Of a stretch of DNA of 64,000 nt, positions 21,370 to 32,349 are shown in pieces. The stretch lies in assembly GCA_940337035.1 (NCBI GenBank), contig CALNHX010001941.1, positions 62,001 to 126,000 on the forward strand, given 5' to 3'. This DNA comes from Agriotes lineatus. Lineage: Eukaryota > Arthropoda > Insecta > Coleoptera > Elateridae. Below the pieces are notes generated by a model. The model searched no databases. It saw nothing but the letters and a program-made list of their open reading frames with translations, and was not told the origin of the DNA. Numbering within the stretch: the stretch's first letter is position 1; each line of letters opens with the position of its first letter. A program made the translations under genes and the position numbers.

Positions 21370-21957
21370 CAACACTATAACATATAAGCCAATCACATTG
21401 CAGACATTTGCTTTTTTCAACCAATAACAGCAGTATATCACTGAATATTGGGCACCATGCAAAATATTCACAAAACAATGTACGTACTCAAAAAATAAAT
21501 AGCCTTGTTGCGAAGTATCGCTTAGCAACGATGTTCTGTCCTTAGTGATATCGCTAGGTTACGTACCACTAAACCCCAACAAACTGTGTGGCTTGTTTTA
21601 AAAATTTTAAAATGCTGTGTTTTGGAAGTATTCCGCTGTATTTAATTGAGAATGAATATATATTTTAAATGTTGGATTATTTATCAATAAAGTTAATCGT
21701 TATGTATTAATATTGTTAAATAATCGTCCCAAATATCACTCGAAGTGGATATATATTTTTTAAATATTTTTCCATTTCCATAGAAATTATTGCAAATTTC
21801 ACTCAACAAAATCACATTTAAATGTCACTCGCCTTCGGCTCGTGACATTTTTGATGTGATTTTGTATCGTGAAATTTAAAAGCAATAATTTACATGGAAA
21901 CGACAAAATATTTGTCAAAAATATAACCACTGCTTGTGGTATTACCCTTGATTATTC
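21366..21957. repeat. 0.6-kb dispersed repeat, copy 2
   Basis: This is the second copy of the repeat at 13432-14018, in the same orientation and with the same terminal palindrome (from about 21718). Scattered substitutions and small indels separate the copies, and flanks differ. As in copy 1, the sequence immediately to the left is another element ending tgactatt. Confidence 0.8.
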
Positions 21958-22673
21958 CTTCATATCCATAGTAATGCGTAATCACTATGGGTTCTGTCAG
22001 TTTAATAATGATAAAAATTCAAACGTCAAAATTTAACCGCCGTTAAAATGTGTCAAAATTTAATCGGTTGTGAATAATTTTAGCCTGATTATTAAAAGTG
22101 CTTCACCAACTGAATTTTATCTATTTATTCAGGAAATAATCACGCCGAACATCCCGCGTGCATGTAAACTAGCCTGAATAAATTTTACCGATTTTCTGTC
22201 AGAATGTTTTGCTACTTTATAATGACCTTAATATAATCTGGAACAGCAGTAGTTCTTTGTGGTTCTACCAAAAACACGCTAATCTGTTTTATAAGATTGA
22301 TAACTAAAAGTGTTGGTAACCGATATAATTTTATAAATAATCCTTCTGGAATTTTAAAGGGATTGCTCCTATCTCGTATGGAACGTGTTCCGACTGAAAC
22401 AGCTGCCTGCAAAATCAAATTAATTAAAACAAAATTCGTACAGGTTCACAAAGTAAAAACATTATATAGGTTAACTACATGTGATCAGTGGCGTAACAAG
22501 ACGGTTTGGCGCCGGTGTGCAAGAATAAATGATAGCCGGTGTAGACATGAAGTTTCAGAAAAAAGAGGGGGGGAGGGTAATTTTTGGTCATGCAACACTT
22601 TAAATTTAAAAGAAAATTAATAAGCTGTTTTCTTAACATGAAAGGTTACTTACTGCAAAATAAAACACATTTA

Positions 22674-22861
22674 GGGCCGGTTGCAGAAAGCAATGTTAAG
22701 TCTGGTGTTAGCTAACATCGCGTCAAAGTGAACAAAAACGAATCAAATCTCAAATGCTTATGGTAACTAATACATTAGTAAACAAAATTTGATGCGATTT
22801 TGTTCACTTTGACGCGATGTTAGCTAACACCAGACTTAACATTGCTTTCTGCAACCGGCCC
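22674..22861. mobile_element. 188-bp PIF/Harbinger-like MITE, copy 2
   Basis: Same family and length as 17650-17837, internal sequence inverted. The perfect 3-bp duplication TTA lies at 22671-22673 and 22862-22864. It sits inside the hAT at 22486-24967 and is therefore younger than that insertion. Confidence 0.85.
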
Positions 22862-22894
22862 TTAGATGTTTCAATCTTTTATTAAATATAACAT

Positions 22895-23335
22895 AATAAT
22901 AATAATAATCCCATTATTTCCTATTGGGACATAGGGTATTCGTATATTCTCTCCAGTTGTCATTTTCCTTTGCTCTTTGGCTCAGTTGCGCTATAGTCTT
23001 TCCTGTCTCTTGTTTTACAGTTCTCCTCCACGTTTTTCGCGGGCGTCCTCTGTTTCTGAAACCCTAAAGTTTCCAATCAAAACTTTTCTGCAAATTTCAG
23101 TTTTATTTTTTCGCAACGTATGCCCTAACCATCCATATTTTCTTCTCCTAATTTCTATATTAATGTCCACCTGATTTGTTCGGTCCCAAACATCTTTGTT
23201 CGAAATAATGACTGGCCACCTAACACCTATTTACAAACACCTGCAATTTCTGCTTTACCAATTCTGTAACCGTCCCCGATTCCGACGCATAAAGTAGAAC
23301 AGATTTTACCACTACATCAAACACTCGCAAAATAT
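22895..23335 (-). pseudogene. LINE 3' fragment (C-terminal tail of reverse-transcriptase ORF)
   Basis: On the minus strand, broken frames read VLLYASESGTVTELVKQ, then WPVIISNKDVWDRTNQ, then EIRRRKYGWLGHTLRK, the typical C-terminal end of non-LTR reverse-transcriptase ORFs. An (ATT)n microsatellite at the plus-strand left edge (about 22893-22908) is the 3' tail. It is strongly 5' truncated, with several frameshifts. The clade cannot be settled from this piece. Confidence 0.65.
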
Positions 23336-23422
23336 AACATGAAACATAAAAATTCATAGGAAAATACAAAAACAAAAACCACGTAAAAGGAATAATTTAA
23401 ATAATTCACAAGAAAAATAAAA

Positions 23423-23684
23423 TACCGATGGGGCCACAATTATATATAACAGCAATGAGATAACATGAACAAGAAAATAACACATATTGCTTGAGTAAAA
23501 AAGAGATAAACATAGTAGCAAGTATACGAGTAGGCTTGACGCTCACTTTAATTATGACATATGTCAACTAATTGTGCCTACTAAAGTAATTTTGTTGTAT
23601 GGTTATCTCTTTCTTACTCAAGCATTCTATTTTGTGGTTCATGTTATCTTATTGCTGTTATATATAATTATGGCCCCATCCGTA
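23423..23684. mobile_element. foldback MITE with ccgatggggcca ends
   Basis: The ends (about 23423 and 23684) are inverted copies around accgatggggccacaattat. Arms of about 110 bp carry agcaatgagataacatgaac and gcttgagtaaaaaagagata with a few mismatches. No ORF. It lies inside the hAT element. Confidence 0.7.
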
Positions 23685-23694
23685 TATCTTTATA

Positions 23695-24090
23695 GTACAT
23701 ATAACGTGTGTACGTGACTGAATTCTTCCTAAACGGCTGGACCGATTTTGATGAAATTTTTTGTGTGTGTTTGAGAGGGTCCCTGGATGGTTCAAATTCA
23801 CAATTGGATCCGGTAGGTGGCGGTGCAATCGGGTTCTAGGATTTTTTTAAAAATTTTTTGACGAATTTCTTTTTTTAATTTTGTAAAGATTTCTCGCATA
23901 TCCTCACATATAACTCCAAAATTTCATCTCCCTCCCACAACCCTCCAATATTTTTTAAAATGAAAATGATCGAAAATTCGAATATCGAAAAAACGTTTGC
24001 TAAACCCGGCAATAGCAGGCAAACCGTCGTTCGGGCAGCACAACGTCTGTCGGGTCCGCTACCCCTTAGGGGGTGAAATAGGGCAAATAA
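23695..24090. mobile_element. Helitron-like fragment
   Basis: The segment contains aacggctggaccgattttga, a phrase common near the 5' part of insect Helitrons and their derivatives, and ends near acgtctgtcgggtccgct, common near their 3' side. No Rep/helicase coding is present, and a terminal CTRR with hairpin was not clearly located. Assignment rests on memory of these phrases. Confidence 0.35.
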
Positions 24091-24254
24091 GCCTAAAAAT
24101 CGATATGGGTGTCGTTATTGCGGTTTTTTGCGACGTTGATTGCGAAAATGGCATTTATTTTTAAGTCCAAGACGATGGACATGACATAAAATTAAAACTC
24201 TATAGTGGTGAAACGGGGTTTAGCACTTTAATTAAACTTTCTTTTGCGACACTT

Positions 24255-24690
24255 AGCTAAAGCTAACATATCTATCATCTATCAGTGAATTAAAACCAAA
24301 AGTACTGGCTTTTACTTTCCCGATACTCAGTAATGCAAAACTCTTTAGGTGTATTTGGCTCATCTTACTTAGCAAAAAGTTTTTAATAATTTTTAATTTA
24401 GAAAAAGATCTCTCAGTGGAGGCTGTAGTGACGGGATGTAAAAAGTAGGATATAAACTGTATACAAATATGGAAAGCTAGCCAATGATGTGTTATTAGAC
24501 AGAAATTTTTCTCCCACTTCCTTCACTGATAAGCAATATTTAATACTAGATAGTTATGTACGAAGATCGAAATTGTACAATTTGCTTTAGTAAGCCGTCA
24601 TCGAGATCAGTTTCATACCTAGTTTGAAGTAATTTGGCACTCTCTATGACCTCTGCATCTGAGGCAATCGTCAGAAATTTAGGGTTTAAA
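24255..24690 (-). pseudogene. hAT transposase C-terminal dimerisation region
   Basis: Minus-strand frames give ESAKLLQTRYETDLDDGLL, then HPVTTASTERSFSKLKIIKN followed by MSQIHLKSFALLSI. This is the classic hAT dimerisation domain (ERSFSKLK ... RLxxLAxLSI). A stop and frame change separate the two parts. The catalytic region is absent. Confidence 0.8.
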
Positions 24691-25366
24691 ACTTTGAATT
24701 TATAGTAAGTTACTATGCACTATGCACTATGAAATCTAACAATCACAAACACACACTAGAGCTGGAACTCCTAATCTACTCAAAAGGAGAAAAGACTGCG
24801 CACTCAAAAGAGCCCAGTGGCGCTCACGTATCATAGTCTGTTGCCGCTTTGAACCTCTATTCTAGGAAAACTTTTATTTTCACCAAAAACTCAGCTACCG
24901 CGGCGCCTATATACATTCGGCGCGGGGGTTCTTCGCACCCCCTGCACATATGATAGTTACGCCACTGCATGTGATATACACTTATACATGTAATTGAATT
25001 CACCGTTTAATTTCTCCTCCAAGAAAAATGCCTGCATTTACCTCGTTCGCTGTCATTATTTATTTCATAAACATAAGTACATAAATGTTCAAACGCAAAA
25101 CAAAACAACTGTCTAAACTCATAAAAACCGCGAAAGTCGTACTGACAGCAGCACTGCGCTGCCACAACAATTTCGATGCGTTTTCAGTAACTTCGATGAG
25201 CTCGTACATATCGTGTTCGATTTCTACCGACGCGGCTTGGGTTATTTCTACGATCGAAGCCCAGCGGAGTTACGGAATACGAATTGCAAACCATTTCTAT
25301 TCGATCGCCCTACCTCTATTCGATTTGAGTCACTTCTATTCGATTTGAAGTTAGGGAATAGGCCTG

Positions 25367-25749
25367 AATAGCTGAATCGAGATAGAGTGCCCGTGAATAG
25401 AGAAATACACATACGACATCAACAACCTGCGCGCAAGGAATTTACCAGTGGCGTAGCGTAATGGTTTATATTAGTTTGATTTAAGCCAACCAAATGCAAA
25501 CAACCACAACTAAAGCACGCCTATGAGCAATGGGCGTTTCCGCCCCTTGATACTTATAATAAACTCGTCCGAACACAAATCGGTCGTTGCGCACCTTTGG
25601 CGTACATGTATTTTTCTAAATACGTGCGCTCTACATTAGAAAAATAAGAAAAACGCTACAGAACGAAACAATTTGGATTGCTGAGGATACAGCATGTAAA
25701 ATAAAAAAAAAACAGATGTGAAGATATCTTGAAAAACTTGTATACTATG
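25367..25749. other. non-coding gap between two transposon blocks
   Basis: No gene. The phrase cagtggcgtagcg at about 25446 resembles the hAT end at 22486 but has no matching partner nearby. Confidence 0.4.
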
Positions 25750-26569
25750 CAGGACCGCGCCAGCATCAATGGCCGCCTGTGTGCAGAGCCAAATTTGCCG
25801 CCCCAAAATTTACATTTTTGTTGTAAAATATAAATTTTATGTAGTACATACCTAGTTTAACTGTAACAAATCAAATTAATTTAAGTGAAAAACAGAAATT
25901 TTAAAAAAGTTTTATTAACAATAAAATTTACAAAAGAAAATAGTGGAATAAAATTAATAAAAAAACAACAAAATTTTAGAAAATTATAAAAAAGCAACTT
26001 TCCTAGCTTTTTTCTCCGCAAATTCTTTAATTACTAATTCTAAATCGATGGAATCCATCGTGTCGCTTTCTATTGCTATTATAGACAGATTATTTAATCT
26101 GTTTTGTGACATTGTGGATCGCATATAATTTTTAGTTTGGAGAAAGATCTCTCACCAGACGCAACTGAAACTGGTAACGTGAGTAATATTCTAGAGCTAT
26201 TGACATATTTGGAAATGATGCTATGAGCTGATTTTCAAAAATATATTCAAGAATGGACTGGGGCTCTAACTGATGCTTTTCAGCTGAAGTAGGTTTAAGA
26301 TGTAATTTTAAAGATTTTATCTCTTCAAATAATTCTATTCCATCTACATCTGATTCCTTTCTAGAATCATCAGTTAGATGAAGATGTAAATCTTTACAAC
26401 ATTGTAATAGCTCGTTTTCCGTTAAATCAAACATATTATAGACAAATCCAAACATAGTATCATATCTTGTTATTCCTTCAAATCTGTCTCTTAAAGACGA
26501 TCAAGTTTGATCGAATATATTAAAATAAACGTTAACTTTATAATAATTTTTTGGATCAATAATTGGTTC

Positions 26570-26821
26570 TGTATGAGCTTACGCTCGCTGGCTTAGTCGA
26601 GTGACCCAAAAATCCACAAACAAACACTTGTAGGTTAATTCCCACAAACAAACAAAAACAAACACTGGTAGAAAAGTAACTACTTTATTTAGTTATATGA
26701 ACGGCCAGGCACTTCTGGTCGCGAAGACGGTCAGTTCCAATCTTGCCCCAGTTTGAGCCGGGGTGCGAGTCCCTAACAAGTAGGGGGTGGGAATATTTGT
26801 GGCCAATGGCAAGCTTAAACA
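26570..26821 (-). repeat. BEL/Pao 3' LTR (252 bp)
   Basis: On the plus strand it runs from tgtatgagcttacgctcgct to ggcaagcttaaaca. It matches 32721-32972 base for base as far as I can read. Confidence 0.93.
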
Positions 26822-27156
26822 ATGCCGCCCGCCTTGAAGTATTGTACTTCAATAATGAACAATTAATTATGAATGAAAATGCAACAAAAACTAAATCTAA
26901 GTAACAATTAGTAGTAATGAAAAAATACACACAAACTTAATTTACATTACAACTACAAATGAAAGGAACAAGAAACATATATATACACAATTTAAGCTAA
27001 AAACAAATGCAAAGAAAAAACATATGTACACAATTAATGCTAAGAACAAATGCAAAAAAAGACATATAAACACAATTAATAGTAAGAACACATGAAGAAA
27101 AAAAAACATATATACACAATCAACGCTAATAACAAATGCAATGTTTATATTTAGTC

Positions 27157-30100
27157 CTATTGCGATGTGATTGTGTCTTTTTCAGTGGGCAACACACATA
27201 ATTGGTTTATTGCACGTTTTACTATTCCACTTTTAGTTTTTACACTTGCCACTCGCGCAACACCATCTTGCCCTGGGAAAGTCTCTAGGACGCGACCTAA
27301 TCGCCACAACTGAGGAGGTGTTGGTTCCTTAATTAGAACCATCGATCCAGGAATCAGTTGTCCTGATGTCTGCCTCCATTTACTCCGCTGTTGCAGAGAT
27401 TGTAAGTATTCTGTCGACCACCGCGACCAGAATTCCTGATACATTTTTTGAATGTATTGGAATCGACGCAGGCGGTTGCTTGCAATGTCGCCAAGTCCAG
27501 GTTCCGGAATAGCCAATAACGCATCACCAATCAGGAAATGACCGGGGGTTAAAGGAGTTAAGTCATTAGGATCGGTGCTTAAAGGAGTTAATGGCCTTGA
27601 ATTCAAAATGGCTTCGATTTCAACAAATAAGGTGTTTAATTCCTCAAACGTGAGAGAGTTCGTGCTAAATAATCTACAAAACAATCTTTTTGCGGACTTG
27701 ACTGCGGCTTCACAGAGCCCGTTGAAGTGCGGGCTACGAGGAGGAATAAAACGCCATTCAATTCGGTTCTGAGTCAAAAAATCATTTAATTTACTTTTGA
27801 GCAATTCAGATTTAAATAATCGGGCAAGTTCAGCTAATTGATTTCGAACACCGATAAAATTTGTACCGTTATCCGAATGAATTACTTGACATATGCCGTG
27901 TCGAGAGATAAAACGCCGTAACGCTGCTAAAAAGGCTTCAGTTGACAAATCACTAACGATTTCCAGGTGGACCGCTTTAGTTGCGAAACAAACAAAGATG
28001 CATAGGTACGCCTTGACAATTTTGCGACCCCGCGTGCGGCCTTCACGTATCAAAAACGGTCCTGCAAAATCCACTGCGCAAATTGAAAAGGGTCGTGCAG
28101 GAGTTAATCTGGTTGCGGGCAAATCAGCCATTAATGGTTGAGCAACCTTATTGGTGAATCTTGCGCAAGTGACGCATTTCCTCAATTCTCGTTTGATAGC
28201 GCTTTTACCAAAAATTGGCCAAAATTCGTTGCGTATGGTATGTAATAAGGCTTGATGCCCGAAATGGTAATGACGCAAATGCACGTCGCGAATTATCAAA
28301 TTGGTTAATTTGTCTTTGTTCGGAAGTAGTATCGGGTGCTTTCGAGCGTATGGGATATTCGCATTTTTGATTCTACCTCCGACACGCAACATTCCAGCTG
28401 AGTCCAGAAATGGATTAAAACTTAAAATATTGCTATTGTTTGCAATTGGTTTTCCATTTGATAATGCATTTATTTCGTTAGGAAAATGCTGTCTTTGAAT
28501 TTCCCGGACGAGGTGCATGAACCCATTTTGGATTTCGTCGTTTGACAAGGGTCCGGAAATTCTCGATTCGCGAGGTTGACGTATGTTATACTTAAACCGG
28601 AAACAATAGCCTAATATTTTCTTTAGTTTTGTGAGTCGGGAAACTTTATTCAACAAATTTTGTACAACATCATTTTCTAAGGATGCGGTAGTTATCAACA
28701 CAATGTCTTGTTTTCGCTCAGGTAATTCCGCCGGCATTGTAAATGTGGACGCTGGCCAGGTACTTTTGTCGGCTTGTAGCCAAGCTCGACCGTGCCACCA
28801 TAAGGAATTATCTTGTAATTGGGCAGGGTTGACGCCCCTTGAGACTAGATCTGCTGGATTATCCGCGGATCGCACATGGGCCCAATTACTCGGTGATGAC
28901 GCTGCTTGTATTTCCGCGACCCGATTGGAAACAAATGTTTTTAATTTATGCGGCGGTGTGCCAATCCAACACAGGGTGATGGTCGAGTCACACCAAAAGA
29001 ATTCTGAAGCGAAGTTTATGTTCAGGCTACCTTTGACCTTCGCCATTAGCTTGCACAATAGAAGTGCACCACATAGTTCCAAGCGTGGTAAGGAAATTTG
29101 CTTCAAGGGTGCAACCCGGGATTTAGATGTTAACAAATGAGTTTGAACAATACCGTTGGCCGAATAGGATCGTAAATAGACATTAGCCGCGAACGCGAAC
29201 GGACAAGCATCTGAGAACCCGTGGATTTCAAAATAGGACGCGTTGTCACATTTAACATGACGAGGAATTCGCAGTTGATTTATGTTTGGCAGATAAGCAA
29301 GAAAGTTTACCCAAAAGGTATTCAAATCTAATGGTATAGCTTGATCCCAGTTTGTACCAGAAGCCCAAACCTTTTGCATTATTATTTTGGCTCGAGTTAT
29401 TATTGGCCCAATTAGTCCGAGAGGATCAAATATGCGTGCAATACTTGAAAGGATTTGCCGTTTAGTAAAGTGGTTGGTACGTGAGATGTTGTCTACTTCA
29501 TATTTGAATATATCCTGTTCCCAATTCCAAATGAGCCCTAAAGTTTTGGTTTCATGGTCGCCTATTTTTATAATTCCCGAAGATGCAATATTAGCTGCTT
29601 CAGGAATTAGTTCGGCATGATTCGCTGCCCATTTTGAAAGTGTAAAACCGCCAGCCTTCAACAAATGGATTAATTGATCGCGTAACAGTTTCGTTTGTTC
29701 TAATGAATCGCTACCGCATAATGCGTCGTCTACATAAAAATGATTTAACACCGCATTACTGGCTTCGGGTAAGCTGTCGCGATGTTCGATTGCTAATTGC
29801 TGTAAGCATTTTATTGCTAGATATGGAGCACAAACCGTTCCGTACGTGACTGTATTCAACTCGAAAATTTCAATTGGGGAATCAGAATTGTCGCGCCATA
29901 ACATTTTCTGATATTTCCGATCGTCGGGATGAATCCAAATTTGCCGGTACATTTTAGTAATGTCCGCACTTATTGCATATTTAGGCAAACGAAAACGCAA
30001 AATCACGTCGAAAAGTTCGTTTTGTAATTGTGGACCAGTTAACAATATGTCGTTCAGACTAATTCCTGAACTCGACCTGGTCGTGGCATCGTACACCACA

Positions 30101-32298
30101 CGTAACCGTGTTGTGAGGCTTGATTCTTTCAGAACCGCGTGATGGGGTAAAAAATAGCGATTACTATGGTTGTTTTGGTTGGGGCTCAATGTCATGTGGC
30201 CAAGTTCGCGGTATTCTGTCATGAAGTCCTTGTAATTTCGTTCAAATATTTCGGATTTTTTAAACTTTCGCTCCATTGAGTACAAGCGCTTTGTGGCTGT
30301 ATCTTGGGACGACCCTAGCTGCGGGGGGTTCTGACGAAAGGGAAAGCGAACCATAAATCTGCCATCTGCGAGTCGCTGGTGAGTTTCATCGAAAATGCTT
30401 TCGCAAAATTGCTCGTCTTGTGAAAGGCTGATACTTTTATTCGTCGGAAGGGTTTCCATATTCCAAAATGATTCAATTTGATCACTTAATTGCTGATTCG
30501 ATGCTAGATTACATGCGACTTGATTGGAATTAGGTGTTATGGGCATGGTGCCGCCAAGAACCCAACCGAGTTTCGTATTTTGCAATACAGGAAAATTTGG
30601 CCCAAGTGATACTTGCCCTAAACACAACAACTTGTAAAATATGTTATTGCCCAGAATGATATCAATAGGACGCGACTTGTAAAATTGTGGATCCGCGAGT
30701 TGAATATTCGACGGTATATGTAAACCAGAGATGTCGAATGAGGAATTTGGTACAGAACGTGTTAAATTTGGCAAAACTATAAACCGAAGGTTTTGCCTGA
30801 AAGCTGTATATTGGGAGTGAACAATTAAGTTTACTGCCTGATTGCTGCAGACCGTTGCGCCCCCAATTCCAACTATTTGGGTGTTTTGCATTTCAGCTTG
30901 TACTTTGAAATCCTTAAAGGCCGATGCCGAAAGGAAACATGCCTCCGACCCTGCATCCAAAATTGCCCTTAATAGCCTCGTTTTACCATTTGAAGAAACA
31001 TGAACCAACGCCGTTGACAAAAGGGTGTTGTAAAGTGGAGTTGGTGTATTTCCTGCTGTTATTAAGGTCACTATTGCCGGTTCGGCCGTTGCTACCAGCG
31101 GCTCCTTTGTGTTTTCAAAATGCAGCACAGTGTGATGCCGTTTATGACATTTGCGACAGGAAGTAGAATGGCAATTGGCCACTCTATGGCCTGAGCGAAG
31201 ACAATTTGTACACAGAAGATGTTTTCGACTCAACTCGAATTTAGCCGTTGGATCCAAGTCCTTGAATTGATCGCATTGGGTTATAAAATGCGCTTGTTTG
31301 CAAAGGACACACGCGGTAGCTTGAGTAGGGTTAGAATTTGCGATATGCGCTTTTAATTGTTGCGATTGACCTGTACGAATATTTTGGAACTTATTAGTTG
31401 TGGTTTGCAAATTGTTGTCAATTGCTTCCAGCGTTTGGCACTTTTTCGTTAAAAATTCGCACAAATTTTTCCAACTTGGCTCGTCGGGAGATTTCTTTTC
31501 CCATTCTGCAGTAATCTTGGGATCTAATTTAGATAAAACAATGTGATTGATTAAAACATCCCATTTATCGGTAGGCAGATTTAATTTTGCTAGTACACTA
31601 AGATTTAAAGTAATTTTATCTACAAACGTTCTCAATCCGACCGCTGAGACTCGCGTTACAGGGGTCACATTAAATATCGCGCTAACGTGCGTCTTTATTA
31701 TTAGTTTTCGATTTTGAAAACGCGATTTTAAAAGTTCCCATGCAGTGGCATAGTTACTGCTGGAAATCGATAGCGTTTCGATCATTCTTGCCGGTTCGCC
31801 CTTAACGCAGCTTTTCAAATAATGGAAACGTTGTATATCCGACAATCGTGCGTTGTTATTAATTAACGAGTTAAATGTGTCGAAAAAGGTTAGCCATTGG
31901 TCGTACGTTCCAGAGAAAGAAGGCAACTCGATATTCGGTAACCGAACTTCAATTTGATGTGACATTTGAGATTCGTTTGATATTTGTGGGCTTAATTGCC
32001 GCGAAACAGTAGTAACCTGCGATAAATGGCTATTGATAGTGGCAACTACTGCGTAATATCTCTCTTCGAAGCGTACGCGATCGCGATCATGTAATTCATT
32101 GTCATCTGCGTGCGTTTCCTCAATTTGAGATTGAATATCGTCAAATTCCCGCCATATCGTAGGAAGCTGCTCTAAACGGACGCGTAATTGAAATTCGTTT
32201 AGATTGGATTCGTCAACTCCCTTGAGATAAGTTTCAAGGCGCGTAATTTTAGCAAGAACTCTCCCGCGTTGCGAGTTTAATGTAGATGGGGGAGCCAT
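27157..32298 (-). CDS. BEL/Pao gag-pol polyprotein, 1713 aa, intact
   Basis: One uninterrupted ORF encodes all retrotransposon functions. Residues about 120-270 form the DUF1759 gag domain (LPSFSGTYDQW). CCHC-like knuckles follow at about 330-395 (CTNCLRSGHRVANC). The aspartic protease is centred on D448 (LDAGSEACF). Reverse transcriptase has the YVDD motif with D857 and D858. RNase H starts about residue 1025 (GFSDACPFAFA) and includes NPADLVSRG. The zinc-binding HHCC region of integrase lies near 1340-1390, and the catalytic core has D1410, D1476 (HSDNGTNF) and E1530 (GLCEAAVK). DUF5641 ends the protein (about 1620-1708). The ATG lies just inside the leader. Cytoplasmic particles and genomic integration are expected from the family. 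No stop or shift is seen. Confidence 0.96.
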   Translation of the reverse strand: MAPPSTLNSQRGRVLAKITRLETYLKGVDESNLNEFQLRVRLEQLPTIWREFDDIQSQIEETHADDNELHDRDRVRFEERYYAVVATINSHLSQVTTVSRQLSPQISNESQMSHQIEVRLPNIELPSFSGTYDQWLTFFDTFNSLINNNARLSDIQRFHYLKSCVKGEPARMIETLSISSSNYATAWELLKSRFQNRKLIIKTHVSAIFNVTPVTRVSAVGLRTFVDKITLNLSVLAKLNLPTDKWDVLINHIVLSKLDPKITAEWEKKSPDEPSWKNLCEFLTKKCQTLEAIDNNLQTTTNKFQNIRTGQSQQLKAHIANSNPTQATACVLCKQAHFITQCDQFKDLDPTAKFELSRKHLLCTNCLRSGHRVANCHSTSCRKCHKRHHTVLHFENTKEPLVATAEPAIVTLITAGNTPTPLYNTLLSTALVHVSSNGKTRLLRAILDAGSEACFLSASAFKDFKVQAEMQNTQIVGIGGATVCSNQAVNLIVHSQYTAFRQNLRFIVLPNLTRSVPNSSFDISGLHIPSNIQLADPQFYKSRPIDIILGNNIFYKLLCLGQVSLGPNFPVLQNTKLGWVLGGTMPITPNSNQVACNLASNQQLSDQIESFWNMETLPTNKSISLSQDEQFCESIFDETHQRLADGRFMVRFPFRQNPPQLGSSQDTATKRLYSMERKFKKSEIFERNYKDFMTEYRELGHMTLSPNQNNHSNRYFLPHHAVLKESSLTTRLRVVYDATTRSSSGISLNDILLTGPQLQNELFDVILRFRLPKYAISADITKMYRQIWIHPDDRKYQKMLWRDNSDSPIEIFELNTVTYGTVCAPYLAIKCLQQLAIEHRDSLPEASNAVLNHFYVDDALCGSDSLEQTKLLRDQLIHLLKAGGFTLSKWAANHAELIPEAANIASSGIIKIGDHETKTLGLIWNWEQDIFKYEVDNISRTNHFTKRQILSSIARIFDPLGLIGPIITRAKIIMQKVWASGTNWDQAIPLDLNTFWVNFLAYLPNINQLRIPRHVKCDNASYFEIHGFSDACPFAFAANVYLRSYSANGIVQTHLLTSKSRVAPLKQISLPRLELCGALLLCKLMAKVKGSLNINFASEFFWCDSTITLCWIGTPPHKLKTFVSNRVAEIQAASSPSNWAHVRSADNPADLVSRGVNPAQLQDNSLWWHGRAWLQADKSTWPASTFTMPAELPERKQDIVLITTASLENDVVQNLLNKVSRLTKLKKILGYCFRFKYNIRQPRESRISGPLSNDEIQNGFMHLVREIQRQHFPNEINALSNGKPIANNSNILSFNPFLDSAGMLRVGGRIKNANIPYARKHPILLPNKDKLTNLIIRDVHLRHYHFGHQALLHTIRNEFWPIFGKSAIKRELRKCVTCARFTNKVAQPLMADLPATRLTPARPFSICAVDFAGPFLIREGRTRGRKIVKAYLCIFVCFATKAVHLEIVSDLSTEAFLAALRRFISRHGICQVIHSDNGTNFIGVRNQLAELARLFKSELLKSKLNDFLTQNRIEWRFIPPRSPHFNGLCEAAVKSAKRLFCRLFSTNSLTFEELNTLFVEIEAILNSRPLTPLSTDPNDLTPLTPGHFLIGDALLAIPEPGLGDIASNRLRRFQYIQKMYQEFWSRWSTEYLQSLQQRSKWRQTSGQLIPGSMVLIKEPTPPQLWRLGRVLETFPGQDGVARVASVKTKSGIVKRAINQLCVLPTEKDTITSQ

Positions 32299-32349
32299 TA
32301 TGGTGAAGTTCAGGAAAATTTTAACTTAGGAATTGGTGAGCTTACCAGA

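Larger units (their letters stand above)
22486..24967 (-). mobile_element. hAT element with 8-bp target duplication CATGTGAT
   Basis: Terminal repeats cagtggcgtaac (22486 on) and gttacgccactg (to 24967) are perfect. CATGTGAT occurs at 22478-22485 and 24968-24975, an exact 8-bp duplication. The right part retains the C-terminal end of a hAT transposase on the minus strand. The left part has been filled by a Harbinger-like MITE, a LINE tail, a foldback element and Helitron-like DNA. The copy is non-autonomous. Confidence 0.9.
20558..25366. mobile_element. 4.8-kb element bounded by caggcctattccctaactt inverted repeats
   Basis: Left end 20558-20606 and right end (reverse complement, 25366 back to about 25318) share caggcctattccctaactt, then atcgaatagaagtg and caaatcg with short gaps. 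The trinucleotide aat flanks both sides. The inside is filled with later insertions (foldbacks, the 0.6-kb repeat, a hAT). No transposase assignable to this element is seen. The superfamily is unknown. Confidence 0.55.

Noticed and set aside
25446..25458. cagtggcgtagcg as the start of a further hAT element
   Set aside because: No partner end or target duplication found within reach.
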